Origin: a bacterium
GTDB lineage: Bacteria > Zixibacteria > MSB-5A5 > GN15 > FEB-12
Assembly (NCBI GenBank): GCA_016708025.1
Contig: JADJGQ010000003.1
Coordinates: forward strand, 62,001-126,000
DNA: 64,000 nt
Direction: 5' to 3'
How positions within the stretch are numbered: position 1 is the stretch's first letter; each line of letters starts with the position of its first letter. The position numbers and the translations under genes are program-made. Below, piece after piece: positions 25,184 to 33,656 of the stretch. The notes beneath the pieces are model-generated. The model searched no databases, was not told the origin of the DNA, and worked only from the letters and a program-made list of their open reading frames with translations.

Positions 25184-26943
25184 AGTTTCTCTATCTCCTC
25201 GGCCAGCAACTGGGCGCGATACAATTCGGCATACAGGCCGTTCTGTGCGATCAGTTCGTGATGGTTCCCCTGCTCGGCGATCTTGCCATCCACCAAATAA
25301 ATGATGAGGTCGGCCTCTTTGACCGAGGACACTCGATGCGAGATGATGAAGGTCGTCCTGTGTCGAAGTGCCGCATGCATCCGTTCGTTGATCTGGTCCT
25401 CGGTTTCGGTATCGACCGCGGAGGTTGCATCATCGAGTACCACCACCGCCGGATCGGGCAACAAGGCGCGGCCGATAGCCGTCCGCTGCTTCTGCCCTCC
25501 TGAGAGAGTGATGCCGCGTTCGCCGACGACCGTATTATATCCCTCAGGAAACTGCTCAATATCTTTGGTTAAGGCCGAAACTTCGGCAACCTCGCGAACC
25601 CGTTCCTCAGCGGCGTCGGAGTCGCCGAACCGAAGATTATCCCGGAGCGAATCAGAGAAGAGGAACGGCTCCTGTGTGGCAAATCCGATCTGCTTGCGCA
25701 GCGATGCGAGATCCCAATCGTTCAGGTCAACCCCGTCGATGAACAACATCCCGCGCTTCACCGGGTAGAGTCTTGGCAACAACGAAACCAGAGTCGTTTT
25801 GCCGGAGCCGACCGAGCCGACCAGACCGACCGTCATGCCGGACTTCACCTTGAGCGAAATTCCATTAAGAATCGGCAACCCGTCATAGGCAAAGATCAGA
25901 TTACGGAACTCAATCTCCCCCTTCATCTCGGCGACATGCATCTGCTCGCGGTCATTCTTGACCACGGATTTGGTATTCAGGACATCGTTGATTCGGTCGA
26001 GCGAGGCTGTTCCGCGCTGATATAATGATACCACCCATCCGCCGGCCATGATCGGCCAAAAGAGCATGGTGAGATAGGCGAAAAACGCTACGATTGTCCC
26101 GAGAGGAATACGACCCTCTATCACATCCAATCCGCCAAAATAGAGGACAGCGAGATTCAACAGTGATGCGACAAAGATCAGCAACGGGAACATGATCCCG
26201 TAGAGCTTGGCCATATCCATATTCAGCTTCACGTACTGCTGGCTGATCTTGCCAAAATGCTCAATTTCCGCTTCTTCCTGACGGTACGCCTTGACCACGC
26301 GAATTCCCGCCAGGTTCTCCTGAGCCGCGGCAGTCAGAATCGAAAAGTGTTCCTGGATCTTGGAATACTTCTTATGCACCAGATTTCCCAGGCGGTTGAC
26401 CAGGAATGGCAAAAGTACCGCAGGCATCAGCGCATACAGGGTCAATTTTGGGGAAAGGAAGATCATGAAACTGAGCGCGACCGCGATCGTGACGATCGAG
26501 TTGGCGATCTGCATGATCCCCGGCCCGATCATCATTCGGACCGCCTCGAGATCATTCGTCATTTTGGCCATGATATCGCCGGTCCGGTTCCGGTCGTAAA
26601 ATGCCGGCGACAGCGTCAGCAGATGACTGAAGAGTTCATCGCGAAGATCATACTCCAGTTTGCGGGACATCCAGATGATCGTGCGGCGCATAAAAAAGCG
26701 GAAAATGCCGGCCACGGTTGAGAGTCCGAGCATCAGGAGAACGTACCAAAGCACCGTCTCCTGCGGCTCAGCATTCTCCAGAGCGTCAAAGATCAGCTTG
26801 AGAACATAGGGGTTGATCAGCAGCAGACCGTTGGCAAACAGCACAGCGATCGCGCCGAAGAACAGGTATCCCCGGTACCCCTTAAGATATTTTGCGAGAA
26901 CGGCGAAGCGGGATGGTGTGGATTGCAACTGAGCCTCTGGCAT
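25180..26943 (-). CDS. ABC exporter half-transporter, subunit with degenerate Walker B
   Basis: 587 residues, six helices and an ATPase domain. Walker A is GSVGSGKTT, the signature LSGGQKQRT is canonical, and the H-loop is FIISHRVSS. Walker B reads VVVLDDATSAVD, with Asp where the catalytic Glu should be, so its own ATP site should be weakly hydrolytic. Combined with the LSTGQ signature of the partner, one composite site is degenerate and the other is consensus. This is the hallmark of asymmetric heterodimeric exporters. It is the first gene of the run down to glmS, all on the minus strand with short gaps. Confidence 0.9.
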   Translation of the reverse strand: MPEAQLQSTPSRFAVLAKYLKGYRGYLFFGAIAVLFANGLLLINPYVLKLIFDALENAEPQETVLWYVLLMLGLSTVAGIFRFFMRRTIIWMSRKLEYDLRDELFSHLLTLSPAFYDRNRTGDIMAKMTNDLEAVRMMIGPGIMQIANSIVTIAVALSFMIFLSPKLTLYALMPAVLLPFLVNRLGNLVHKKYSKIQEHFSILTAAAQENLAGIRVVKAYRQEEAEIEHFGKISQQYVKLNMDMAKLYGIMFPLLIFVASLLNLAVLYFGGLDVIEGRIPLGTIVAFFAYLTMLFWPIMAGGWVVSLYQRGTASLDRINDVLNTKSVVKNDREQMHVAEMKGEIEFRNLIFAYDGLPILNGISLKVKSGMTVGLVGSVGSGKTTLVSLLPRLYPVKRGMLFIDGVDLNDWDLASLRKQIGFATQEPFLFSDSLRDNLRFGDSDAAEERVREVAEVSALTKDIEQFPEGYNTVVGERGITLSGGQKQRTAIGRALLPDPAVVVLDDATSAVDTETEDQINERMHAALRHRTTFIISHRVSSVKEADLIIYLVDGKIAEQGNHHELIAQNGLYAELYRAQLLAEEIEKL

Positions 26944-26994
26944 AGATATACGTCGTCAAACCCTTCTGTAAAATACGTATAACACAACCGAGGC

Positions 26995-29235
26995 CTAATA
27001 GTTCAGGATATTAGCCAATAAGTGAATCGCTTCAATATTCAGTTGACCCACCATTTCGAGTAGCGGCAAGCCGCAGTAGATCACCTGTCCATCCCCCAAT
27101 CGGGAGACCGACAGAAGCGAGGCGCCTGATGGCGTTACGAAAATATTCTCAGCCGGTGTCACCACCGCCGCACTAAGCATCTGCTTGCGTTCCAGTTGAT
27201 CTAATAACCCGCGGTCGGAGATCGCGTACGGTTTGGACAACATGTTGGCGCCAGGGATCCGATTCAGAATATCCCGCCCACTCAACTTCTCGCTCGCCGG
27301 CACAAATCCAACCGGCAACGCTGATTCGGGCCAGTCGGTCGGCTGACCGAGGATTATCAACGATCCGCCATGGCGCACGAAGTCTGTCAGACGGTCCCGC
27401 ATATTCCGCAATGACGGATAATCTCGCGATGATCCCGAGCCGACCACGATCACGTTGTACATGTCGAGATCGGAAGCCGCCAACGAACGATCGGTGATGG
27501 GCTGGAAACCGGCGCCGGTCATCCGCAGAATATCCTCGAGCAGACCGGTAGTGTCCGGCAGGAATCCGATCTTGATCTTATCATCGATCTCGCAGGAAGC
27601 GATCCGGATGTGTGCGGTATCAGTAGCCACCACTTTGTTATTGGCATGCAGCGACAGTGTCACCGACTGTGTCCCCAATTCGAACAGGTTCGAGATAGTG
27701 AAGGGGATCCGCACGACCTCAGACAGCTCCCCCTTGAGCATCTGACGTTCCGTCAAATAGGCGCCGGCAAACATACCGCGCGGTGTTTCGAGCTGCAGTC
27801 TGACCGCTCCATAGAAGTGCGGTGGTTTGGTGATCAGCGCTTTCCACGTGCGTGAATCCACTACCTTGTCGACATTCAGTGCCGGAACCGGCGGTATGAA
27901 CAAAAACGACGGAAGGAAAGAAACATCCAGATCCGGTGCCTCCCAGATCGGCACCGAGGATGATACCGCAAACGGCATCTTCCCATACGCCAGCGAGGCC
28001 GAGAAAAGGAGCGACTCCGGCTGCTGCGCTTCCAGCTTCTCCCGGTCAACCTCCACAAGATATTCCCGCACGAAAGTCTGGTGCGGCTGGACTTTCTTGG
28101 ATTCACCGTCCAGAATCACCACCGTGCTGTCCCAATAGGGCTCGAAGCGAAGTTCATTCAATTCGATCTCGGTTGGACCATCGGAGGCGAGCGTGGCAAT
28201 GAATTTCACTCGCGGACCATCGGGAGATTCACGCACGACGATCCTCCCCTCCCAGCGCAATCCGATCTCATCTAACGCCAATTCCTGCAATTTGCCGACC
28301 TGATCATCAAGATACTCAGCAAATCCAGCAGTCTCCTGCAAACGCGCTTCCGATTTGGCCTGTTGCTGGAAAGTGCGGAGTTCCTGCAGGCCGGTGAGCA
28401 TATGCTCTGCCCGCTTTTTGCCGTACGACCCGGTGGAGAGACTGATCATCGAAAAGTAAGTCTTGATCCGTTTGCTCAGAGATTCTTTGATCGCTCCGTC
28501 GGACAGTCTTCGGCCCACGATACTCCCCAATCGGTTGGTCCCAAGACCGGAGAGAAAATCCCCTTTCGCCGCACCGGCGTCCAGACGGTTCGCCAGCAGT
28601 TCATAATGCAGCAACGCTTCACTGCCAGACTGCTTGAAATCAAATCCCGGATAGAGTGTCGGTATCTCCTGCACCATGCGGTCCCGATACCGGTTGGCCA
28701 GTTCTCGCGCATTGATACTGACCCCCATCGACCGACCGAGCGAATCAACCTCACGATAGATCTTGCTGATATTGAATAGTCTCACGCTGTCGTATGGCGC
28801 CTGGATCAGTTGCACCGCCAGTGACTCCGCCTGCTTGTTGGCTGAGAGATCGCCGATCAATATGATGTCTGGGTAGCGATAGGCCGACAGATCGAAAAGG
28901 ATCGAATCTACGTACTGTCCAGAGTCCGGCAGAGAGTAGGTATGCAAGTAGAGCTGTCGGTCATCGAGGCCGGACTGGCGGGCCAAGAAGATATCCCCGG
29001 GGCGAACTGTCACCAGATCGATCCGCGCTCCATACCAGTCATTCAGGTAATACAGACTGGCCCAGTCGATCGACTGCGGATCATCGTACAGATAGAGCAC
29101 GCGAAGATCAGATAGTGCGATCCTCGTGTCGACCTCATTCCCGGCCATGGCCGAGGTTGCTAACAGGAGAAGTATGCCAAGCAGGCAGTGCCGGAATGGC
29201 CCGCCAAAACGACTGTGCGTGCTGATTCGTCCCAT
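26995..29235 (-). CDS. Large exported protein of unknown function with C-terminal ThuA/GATase-like fold
   Basis: 746 residues with a signal peptide (FRHCLLGILLLLATSAMAG). The N-terminal 200 residues look alpha/beta (DLRVLYLYDD, YPDIILIGDLSANKQAES). The middle is helical and Glu/Arg-rich, followed by beta-sandwich-like segments. The last 180 residues contain IKIGFLPDTTGLLEDIL, YNVIVVGSGSSRDYPSL and FVRHGGSLIILGQPTDW. That resembles the glutamine-amidotransferase-like (ThuA-like) fold that often closes large envelope proteins, but no Cys nucleophile is visible. I do not recognise the family. It is 51 bases upstream of the ABC exporter pair and may share its transcript, which hints at an envelope or export function. 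Confidence 0.6.
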   Translation of the reverse strand: MGRISTHSRFGGPFRHCLLGILLLLATSAMAGNEVDTRIALSDLRVLYLYDDPQSIDWASLYYLNDWYGARIDLVTVRPGDIFLARQSGLDDRQLYLHTYSLPDSGQYVDSILFDLSAYRYPDIILIGDLSANKQAESLAVQLIQAPYDSVRLFNISKIYREVDSLGRSMGVSINARELANRYRDRMVQEIPTLYPGFDFKQSGSEALLHYELLANRLDAGAAKGDFLSGLGTNRLGSIVGRRLSDGAIKESLSKRIKTYFSMISLSTGSYGKKRAEHMLTGLQELRTFQQQAKSEARLQETAGFAEYLDDQVGKLQELALDEIGLRWEGRIVVRESPDGPRVKFIATLASDGPTEIELNELRFEPYWDSTVVILDGESKKVQPHQTFVREYLVEVDREKLEAQQPESLLFSASLAYGKMPFAVSSSVPIWEAPDLDVSFLPSFLFIPPVPALNVDKVVDSRTWKALITKPPHFYGAVRLQLETPRGMFAGAYLTERQMLKGELSEVVRIPFTISNLFELGTQSVTLSLHANNKVVATDTAHIRIASCEIDDKIKIGFLPDTTGLLEDILRMTGAGFQPITDRSLAASDLDMYNVIVVGSGSSRDYPSLRNMRDRLTDFVRHGGSLIILGQPTDWPESALPVGFVPASEKLSGRDILNRIPGANMLSKPYAISDRGLLDQLERKQMLSAAVVTPAENIFVTPSGASLLSVSRLGDGQVIYCGLPLLEMVGQLNIEAIHLLANILNY

Positions 29236-29287
29236 AGGGAAAATATAGGACTATGCTCAACGAGAAGTCAAAATTGAAAAACTACGG

Positions 29288-29653
29288 TTATTCGAGGATA
29301 TCCTCATCCTCGGCCCGCCAGGCAGGGTCGACTATACAGAGAAAAACCAGGTCGGTATGGCCAATATTGGTGATAGACTGGGTCGCGTGCGGGGGGATCT
29401 CAATGGCATCACCGACGGTAACATCGGCGGATTCGCTGTCGATCGCCATTCTCCCCTCGCCTGCCAGGATGTAGTAGACCTCGCTGGTGGCAAGGCGGTG
29501 TTTGAAGGTCGTCTCCCCCGGCTTGACGGTCGCATGGGCGAGAGAGTAGCGACCATCGAATGGGTACCCCTTGTCCGGATGCAGCAGCTCCCGGAGTCGG
29601 GTGTTGTCCCCGGCGATGATCTCGGGGCAATTGGTCAGTCGTCGAATTCTCAT
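29288..29653 (-). CDS. Cupin-domain protein
   Basis: 121 residues from the ATG at 29653. A longer reading from 29674 would translate the etfB terminator (MRGFFLR) and is rejected. The single cupin barrel shows the two metal motifs: G-x5-H-x3-E in KPGETTFKHRLATSEVYYIL, and the second motif region around GDAIEIPPHATQSITN. Its layout (TSEVYYILAGEGRM) resembles mannose-6-phosphate-isomerase-like cupins that bind small sugars or acids. No Shine-Dalgarno is seen before the start, so expression may depend on read-through or a weak site. It is 52 bases upstream of the 746-residue exported protein. Confidence 0.8.
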   Translation of the reverse strand: MRIRRLTNCPEIIAGDNTRLRELLHPDKGYPFDGRYSLAHATVKPGETTFKHRLATSEVYYILAGEGRMAIDSESADVTVGDAIEIPPHATQSITNIGHTDLVFLCIVDPAWRAEDEDILE

Positions 29654-29659
29654 ACGCAG

Positions 29660-29684
29660 AAAAAAGCCCCGCATGAGCGGGGCT
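29660..29684 (-). terminator. Rho-independent terminator of etfB
   Basis: AGCCCCGC-TCAT-GCGGGGCT followed by a T6 run on the minus strand, starting nine bases after the etfB stop. It covers the region just before the cupin start. Confidence 0.85.
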
Positions 29685-29692
29685 CTCTATCT

Positions 29693-30478
29693 TCAGATCA
29701 CCTGATTCTCTCTGAGCTTCTTGAACAGATTCTCCGCGATCTCTTCCGGAGTCGCGCCAGTGATCATCTCGCCCTTCGCCCGCGGCGGAGGTGGAGACAC
29801 CTTGACCGTCTTCGTACCGGACTTCGCGCCGATACCGTCGCCGGAAAGCCCGAGCTCTGCAGCCGACCACTTGATGATCGTTTTCTTCTTGGCGGCCATC
29901 TTACCTTTGAGCGACGGAAGACGCGGTTCGTTGATCTCTTTCACCACCGACACCACCGCCGGAAGAGCCAGTTCAACGACATCGTATCCTTCTTCAGTCG
30001 TACGGAAGACCGTGACTTTATCTGCGGCAACCGCTTCGAACTTTTTCACGAACATCGCCTGGGGCAGATCAAGATTGGCAGCGACTGCCGCGGGGACCTG
30101 CGATGAATCAGAATCAACCGCCTGTTTCCCGGCAAGAATCAGATCAAACGAACCGAGCTTTTTCAACCCGGCGGCGAGGATCTTGGCGATCGCCTGCTGG
30201 TCGGAGCCCGTAAACAGGTCATCCGCCAGAAGGTAGGCATCATCGGCGCCCAGGGCGAGACAGTCACGCAAGGCGGATTCAGCGCGATCGGTGCCCACGG
30301 TTATCACGACGCACGTGCCGCCATGCTTTTCTTTTATTCTCAGTCCTTCTTCGAGCGCATATTCATCAAACGGATTCACAATGCCGGGTCCCTGCGGGAG
30401 CACCACTTGATTGGCCGCCTCATCAACTTTGATCAGCGCGATCTCGGGAACCTGTTTGACCAGAACGACGATATTCAT
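29693..30478 (-). CDS. etfB: Electron transfer flavoprotein beta subunit
   Basis: 261 residues, the EtfB/FixA length. The beginning MNIVVLVKQVPE and the inner region NPFDEYALEEGLRIKE are diagnostic, as are the AMP/FAD-associated DLILAGKQAVDSDSSQVPA and AANLDLPQ. The C-terminal tail has a Pro-rich segment (VSPPPPRAKGE) before a final helix (PEEIAENLFKKLRENQ). EtfB pairs with EtfA to pass electrons from acyl-CoA and other dehydrogenases to the quinone pool. No etfA lies on either side here. It has its own promoter and terminator, so it is a single-gene unit. Confidence 0.93.
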   Translation of the reverse strand: MNIVVLVKQVPEIALIKVDEAANQVVLPQGPGIVNPFDEYALEEGLRIKEKHGGTCVVITVGTDRAESALRDCLALGADDAYLLADDLFTGSDQQAIAKILAAGLKKLGSFDLILAGKQAVDSDSSQVPAAVAANLDLPQAMFVKKFEAVAADKVTVFRTTEEGYDVVELALPAVVSVVKEINEPRLPSLKGKMAAKKKTIIKWSAAELGLSGDGIGAKSGTKTVKVSPPPPRAKGEMITGATPEEIAENLFKKLRENQVI

Positions 30479-30513
30479 CTTCTCAACCTTTCGCCAATAA
30501 CGAATGAGCCGCC

Positions 30514-30542
30514 AATATCAGAAATAGAGATTGAATTGTCAA
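30514..30542 (-). promoter_or_regulatory. Probable etfB promoter
   Basis: Minus strand: consensus TTGACA (30542-30537), 17-base spacer, GATATT (30519-30514). It ends 36 bases before the etfB start. Confidence 0.5.
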
Positions 30543-30607
30543 GGGATTGCTCTGGAATTGAATTGAGATAACGGGAAGACAGCCAACAGATTACCGGCAC
30601 GGCCGGG

Positions 30608-31351
30608 TTACTTCTCCAGCGTTTCGAGCGCCTGGCTGGCAGCTTTTTGCTCTGCCTCTTTTTTGGAGGACCCCACCCCTTCGCCTACCTTTTGTCCACC
30701 GATCGTAACGATCACATGGAAGGTCTTCTCGTGATCCGGTCCCTCCTCAGAAACGACATCATAACGCGGTACCCCTTCCCCTTTCGCCTGAATCAATTCG
30801 AGCAAATCCCCCTTATAATTCCGCTGAGAAGTGTCGGTCAGGATCTTCTCGCGACGCGTGTAGATGGAACGGAGCACGATATCGCGTGCGGCATCAATGC
30901 CGCCATCCAGATAGACCGCGCCGATCACCGCTTCAAAGGCGTCGGAGATGATCGAGGCGCGCTCTCGTCCGCCGGCCCTGTCTTCTTCCGCCGATAAGCG
31001 GATGAACTTATTCAAGCCGATCTCTTTCCCCAGTTGGCAAAGGGTCGTTTCGTTGACCAGCATCGCTTTGGTCTTGGTGAGATTCCCCTCGGATTCGCCG
31101 GGGTTATCTTTGAAGAGTTGGTCCGAGATGATCAGGCCGAGGACGGAGTCGCCGAGGAATTCGAGTCGTTCATTGGATTGCTGATCGTGATTGGTGGAGC
31201 GGGCATAAGAGCGGTGGGTCAGGCCGAGCAAAAGCAATTGTTTATCGCGGAACTGGTATCCCAACAACTGCTGAACCCCCTCTAACCGAGGGTCCTCAGG
31301 TGGAATTTCGGTTGCTCTGAAGAACCGACTGACTCTGTCCCACAAACCCAT
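30608..31351 (-). CDS. rnc: Ribonuclease III
   Basis: 247 residues. It cleaves double-stranded RNA in rRNA maturation and mRNA decay. The catalytic signature NERLEFLGDSVLGL (about 59-72) is intact, as is the second acidic cluster (DAFEAVIGAVYLDGG, near 137-151). The C-terminal double-stranded RNA-binding domain ends with KKEAEQKAASQALETLEK. The start ATG directly follows the fabF stop (TAA then ATG), so it is the last gene of the fatty-acid operon, an arrangement common in bacteria. Confidence 0.97.
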   Translation of the reverse strand: MGLWDRVSRFFRATEIPPEDPRLEGVQQLLGYQFRDKQLLLLGLTHRSYARSTNHDQQSNERLEFLGDSVLGLIISDQLFKDNPGESEGNLTKTKAMLVNETTLCQLGKEIGLNKFIRLSAEEDRAGGRERASIISDAFEAVIGAVYLDGGIDAARDIVLRSIYTRREKILTDTSQRNYKGDLLELIQAKGEGVPRYDVVSEEGPDHEKTFHVIVTIGGQKVGEGVGSSKKEAEQKAASQALETLEK

Positions 31352-32599
31352 TTAGACAGTACCGTTCAATTTTCCTGCGACTAAAGAAACGTTATGGCCG
31401 CCAAACCCGAATGAGTTGCTGACAGCGTAGGTGACATCCCATTTCCGTTTCTGATTCGGCACATAATCAAGATCGCACTCCGGATCAGGATCATCGAGAT
31501 TGATCGTTGGATGAACCCAGCCGGTCTCGATCGACTTCAGGCAGGCGACCAGTTCGATCGCTCCTGCGGCACCGAGCAGATGGCCCGCCAGTGACTTGGT
31601 GGAGTTGCACGGCGTTTTGTGTGCATGTTCACCCAGTACCGTTTTGATCGCGCGCGTTTCAGCGATATCGCCAAGGTCGGTCGCGGTTCCGTGCGTATTG
31701 ATGTAGTTGATCTGCTCGGGTTTCAACCCGGCATCGCGGATCGCGAGCTTCATCGCACGGGCCGCCCCCTCGCCATCCGGGTGAGGTGCGGTCATATGGT
31801 ATGCATCGGCGGTCATCCCAGCTCCCAGGATCTCACCGTAGATGCGCGCTCCGCGTTTCTGAGCGTGTTCGAGCGATTCAATGACGAGAAGCGCCGAACC
31901 TTCACCCATGACAAAACCGTCCCGTCCTTTGTCGAACGGACGCGAGGCCTTTTCCGGCTCTTCATTTCGGGTCGACATCGCCCGCGCCTGGCAGAAACCG
32001 GCCATCGAGGTCGGCGTGATCGTCGCTTCGGCTCCCCCTGCGATCATCACATCCGCTTCGCCACGTTGCACGATGCGGAACGCATCGGCAATCGCGTGTG
32101 CCGAGGATGCGCAGGCAGAGACGGTCGCGTAGTTCGGGCCTTTGAAGCCAAACCGCATCGACACCATGCCTGCGCACATATCAATGATCATCATCGGAAT
32201 GAAGAACGGCGACACACGACCCGGACCCGAGGTCACCAGGGTCGAATGCTGCTGCTCAAACGTCGTGATCCCGCCGATTCCCGACCCGATCACCACTCCC
32301 GCGCGCTCCAGGTCGATCGACGCAACGTCGAGTCCGGAATCCCGCATCGCCAGTTCACTCGCCACCAGCGCATACTGCTCGGCGAGATCCATGCGGCGGA
32401 GTTCCTTCTTGTCGATGAAAGCGGCCGGATCGAAATTCTTCACTTCTCCGGCAATTTTCGTGGTGTAATTGGCGGTGTCGAAACGCGTCACCAGTCCGAC
32501 GCCGGACTTGCCGGCCAGCATATTCTCCCAGGCTTCTTCGATCGAATTGCCAATTGGAGAAACAACTCCCAGACCAGTGACAACAGCGCGTACTTTCAT
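31352..32599 (-). CDS. fabF: 3-oxoacyl-[acyl-carrier-protein] synthase II
   Basis: 415 residues. It performs the Claisen condensation of acyl-ACP with malonyl-ACP in fatty-acid elongation. The Cys-His-His triad is visible: Cys in SACASSAHAIA near 165, His in NTHGTATDLGD near 305 and His in KSLAGHLLGAAGA near 342. The beginning VVTGLGVVSPIG is typical. It lies after acpP (36-base gap) in the order fabH-fabD-fabG-acpP-fabF. Confidence 0.98.
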   Translation of the reverse strand: MKVRAVVTGLGVVSPIGNSIEEAWENMLAGKSGVGLVTRFDTANYTTKIAGEVKNFDPAAFIDKKELRRMDLAEQYALVASELAMRDSGLDVASIDLERAGVVIGSGIGGITTFEQQHSTLVTSGPGRVSPFFIPMMIIDMCAGMVSMRFGFKGPNYATVSACASSAHAIADAFRIVQRGEADVMIAGGAEATITPTSMAGFCQARAMSTRNEEPEKASRPFDKGRDGFVMGEGSALLVIESLEHAQKRGARIYGEILGAGMTADAYHMTAPHPDGEGAARAMKLAIRDAGLKPEQINYINTHGTATDLGDIAETRAIKTVLGEHAHKTPCNSTKSLAGHLLGAAGAIELVACLKSIETGWVHPTINLDDPDPECDLDYVPNQKRKWDVTYAVSNSFGFGGHNVSLVAGKLNGTV

Positions 32600-32635
32600 T
32601 GCTCTCTACTTCCGATGAGGTTCAACCAAACCTGC

Positions 32636-32875
32636 TCAGGCAGGCTTGGCGTTGGTCTTGATGTAGGTGATGGCATCGCCGACCGAAGTGATCTTCTCAG
32701 CATCCTCGTCCGGGATCTCGAGAGAGAATTCCTCTTCGAGCGCCATGACCAGTTCGACGGTGTCAAGAGAATCGGCACCCAGGTCCTCAACGAACTTGGC
32801 GCTTTCCGTGACCTGTCCGGCTTCGACGCCGAGTTGCTCAACGATGATCTCTTTGACTCTTTCTTCCACTGACAT
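32636..32875 (-). CDS. acpP: Acyl carrier protein
   Basis: 79 residues, acidic, carrying the growing acyl chain on a phosphopantetheine arm. The attachment serine is Ser36 in the DSL motif (LGADSLDTVELVMALEEEF). The helices I-IV are of normal length. It is placed between fabG and fabF, as in most bacteria. The sequence RVKEIIVEQLGVE is typical of the primary fatty-acid ACP rather than of a polyketide carrier. Confidence 0.98.
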   Translation of the reverse strand: MSVEERVKEIIVEQLGVEAGQVTESAKFVEDLGADSLDTVELVMALEEEFSLEIPDEDAEKITSVGDAITYIKTNAKPA

Positions 32876-32911
32876 GACTGATCTCCTTACTATGGTTGTC
32901 CAATTCTTAAA

Positions 32912-33646
32912 TTACACGGTCAAGCCGCCATCGACCGTCAGTACCTGCCCCGTAATGTATGATGCATTATCGGAGGCGAGGAAAAGGACGGCGGCGGCTA
33001 CATCATCAGGAGTGCCGGATCGCGGGATCAGCACATTATCCAGAAACGCCTGTCGCGCGGCGGCAGGCAGATTGTGAGTCATTTCGGTCTCAATGAACCC
33101 GGGAGCAACCGCGTTAACGGTGATCCCCCGCGTGCAGAGTTCTTTCGCCGACGATTTCGTCAGACCGATCAATCCAGCCTTGGAGGCCGAGTAATTCGCC
33201 TGACCGGCATTACCGGAGATGCCGACGATCGAACTGATATTTACGATACGGCCGGAGCGCTGTTTCATCATGATGCGCGCGACCGCTTTGGTGACAAGAA
33301 ACGCCCCTTTCAGATTGATGTCAAGGACCATGTCCCAGTCCTTTTCATCCATCCGGATCATCAGCGTATCACGGGTTACCCCCGCGTTATTCACGACAAT
33401 GTCGACCCGTCCAAACCGGTCGAGCGTCGCCTGAAAAAGCGCGTCGATATCATCCGACTTGGTCACATTTGCTCTCACGCCGATCGCGTTTGGCGATATT
33501 TCTTTCGCCACCTGTTCGCACAGTGCCTGATCGAGGTCGGTGATAACCACATTGGCGCCGAGTTTGGCGAACGCTTCCGCCAGCGAACGACCGATGCCGC
33601 GCGCCGAACCAGTGATCACAACTACCTTGTTGCTAAAATCCAGCAT
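32912..33646 (-). CDS. fabG: 3-oxoacyl-[acyl-carrier-protein] reductase
   Basis: 244 residues, a short-chain dehydrogenase that reduces 3-ketoacyl-ACP with NADPH. The cofactor loop is TGSARGIGR near 13-21, with NNAG near 88. The catalytic Ser-Tyr-Lys set lies in NISSIVGISG (Ser near 138) and NYSASKAG (Tyr near 152, Lys near 156). The ATG at 33646 is preferred over the TTG three bases upstream. It sits 10 bases after fabD. Confidence 0.97.
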   Translation of the reverse strand: MLDFSNKVVVITGSARGIGRSLAEAFAKLGANVVITDLDQALCEQVAKEISPNAIGVRANVTKSDDIDALFQATLDRFGRVDIVVNNAGVTRDTLMIRMDEKDWDMVLDINLKGAFLVTKAVARIMMKQRSGRIVNISSIVGISGNAGQANYSASKAGLIGLTKSSAKELCTRGITVNAVAPGFIETEMTHNLPAAARQAFLDNVLIPRSGTPDDVAAAVLFLASDNASYITGQVLTVDGGLTV

Positions 33647-33656
33647 CAATTCCCTT

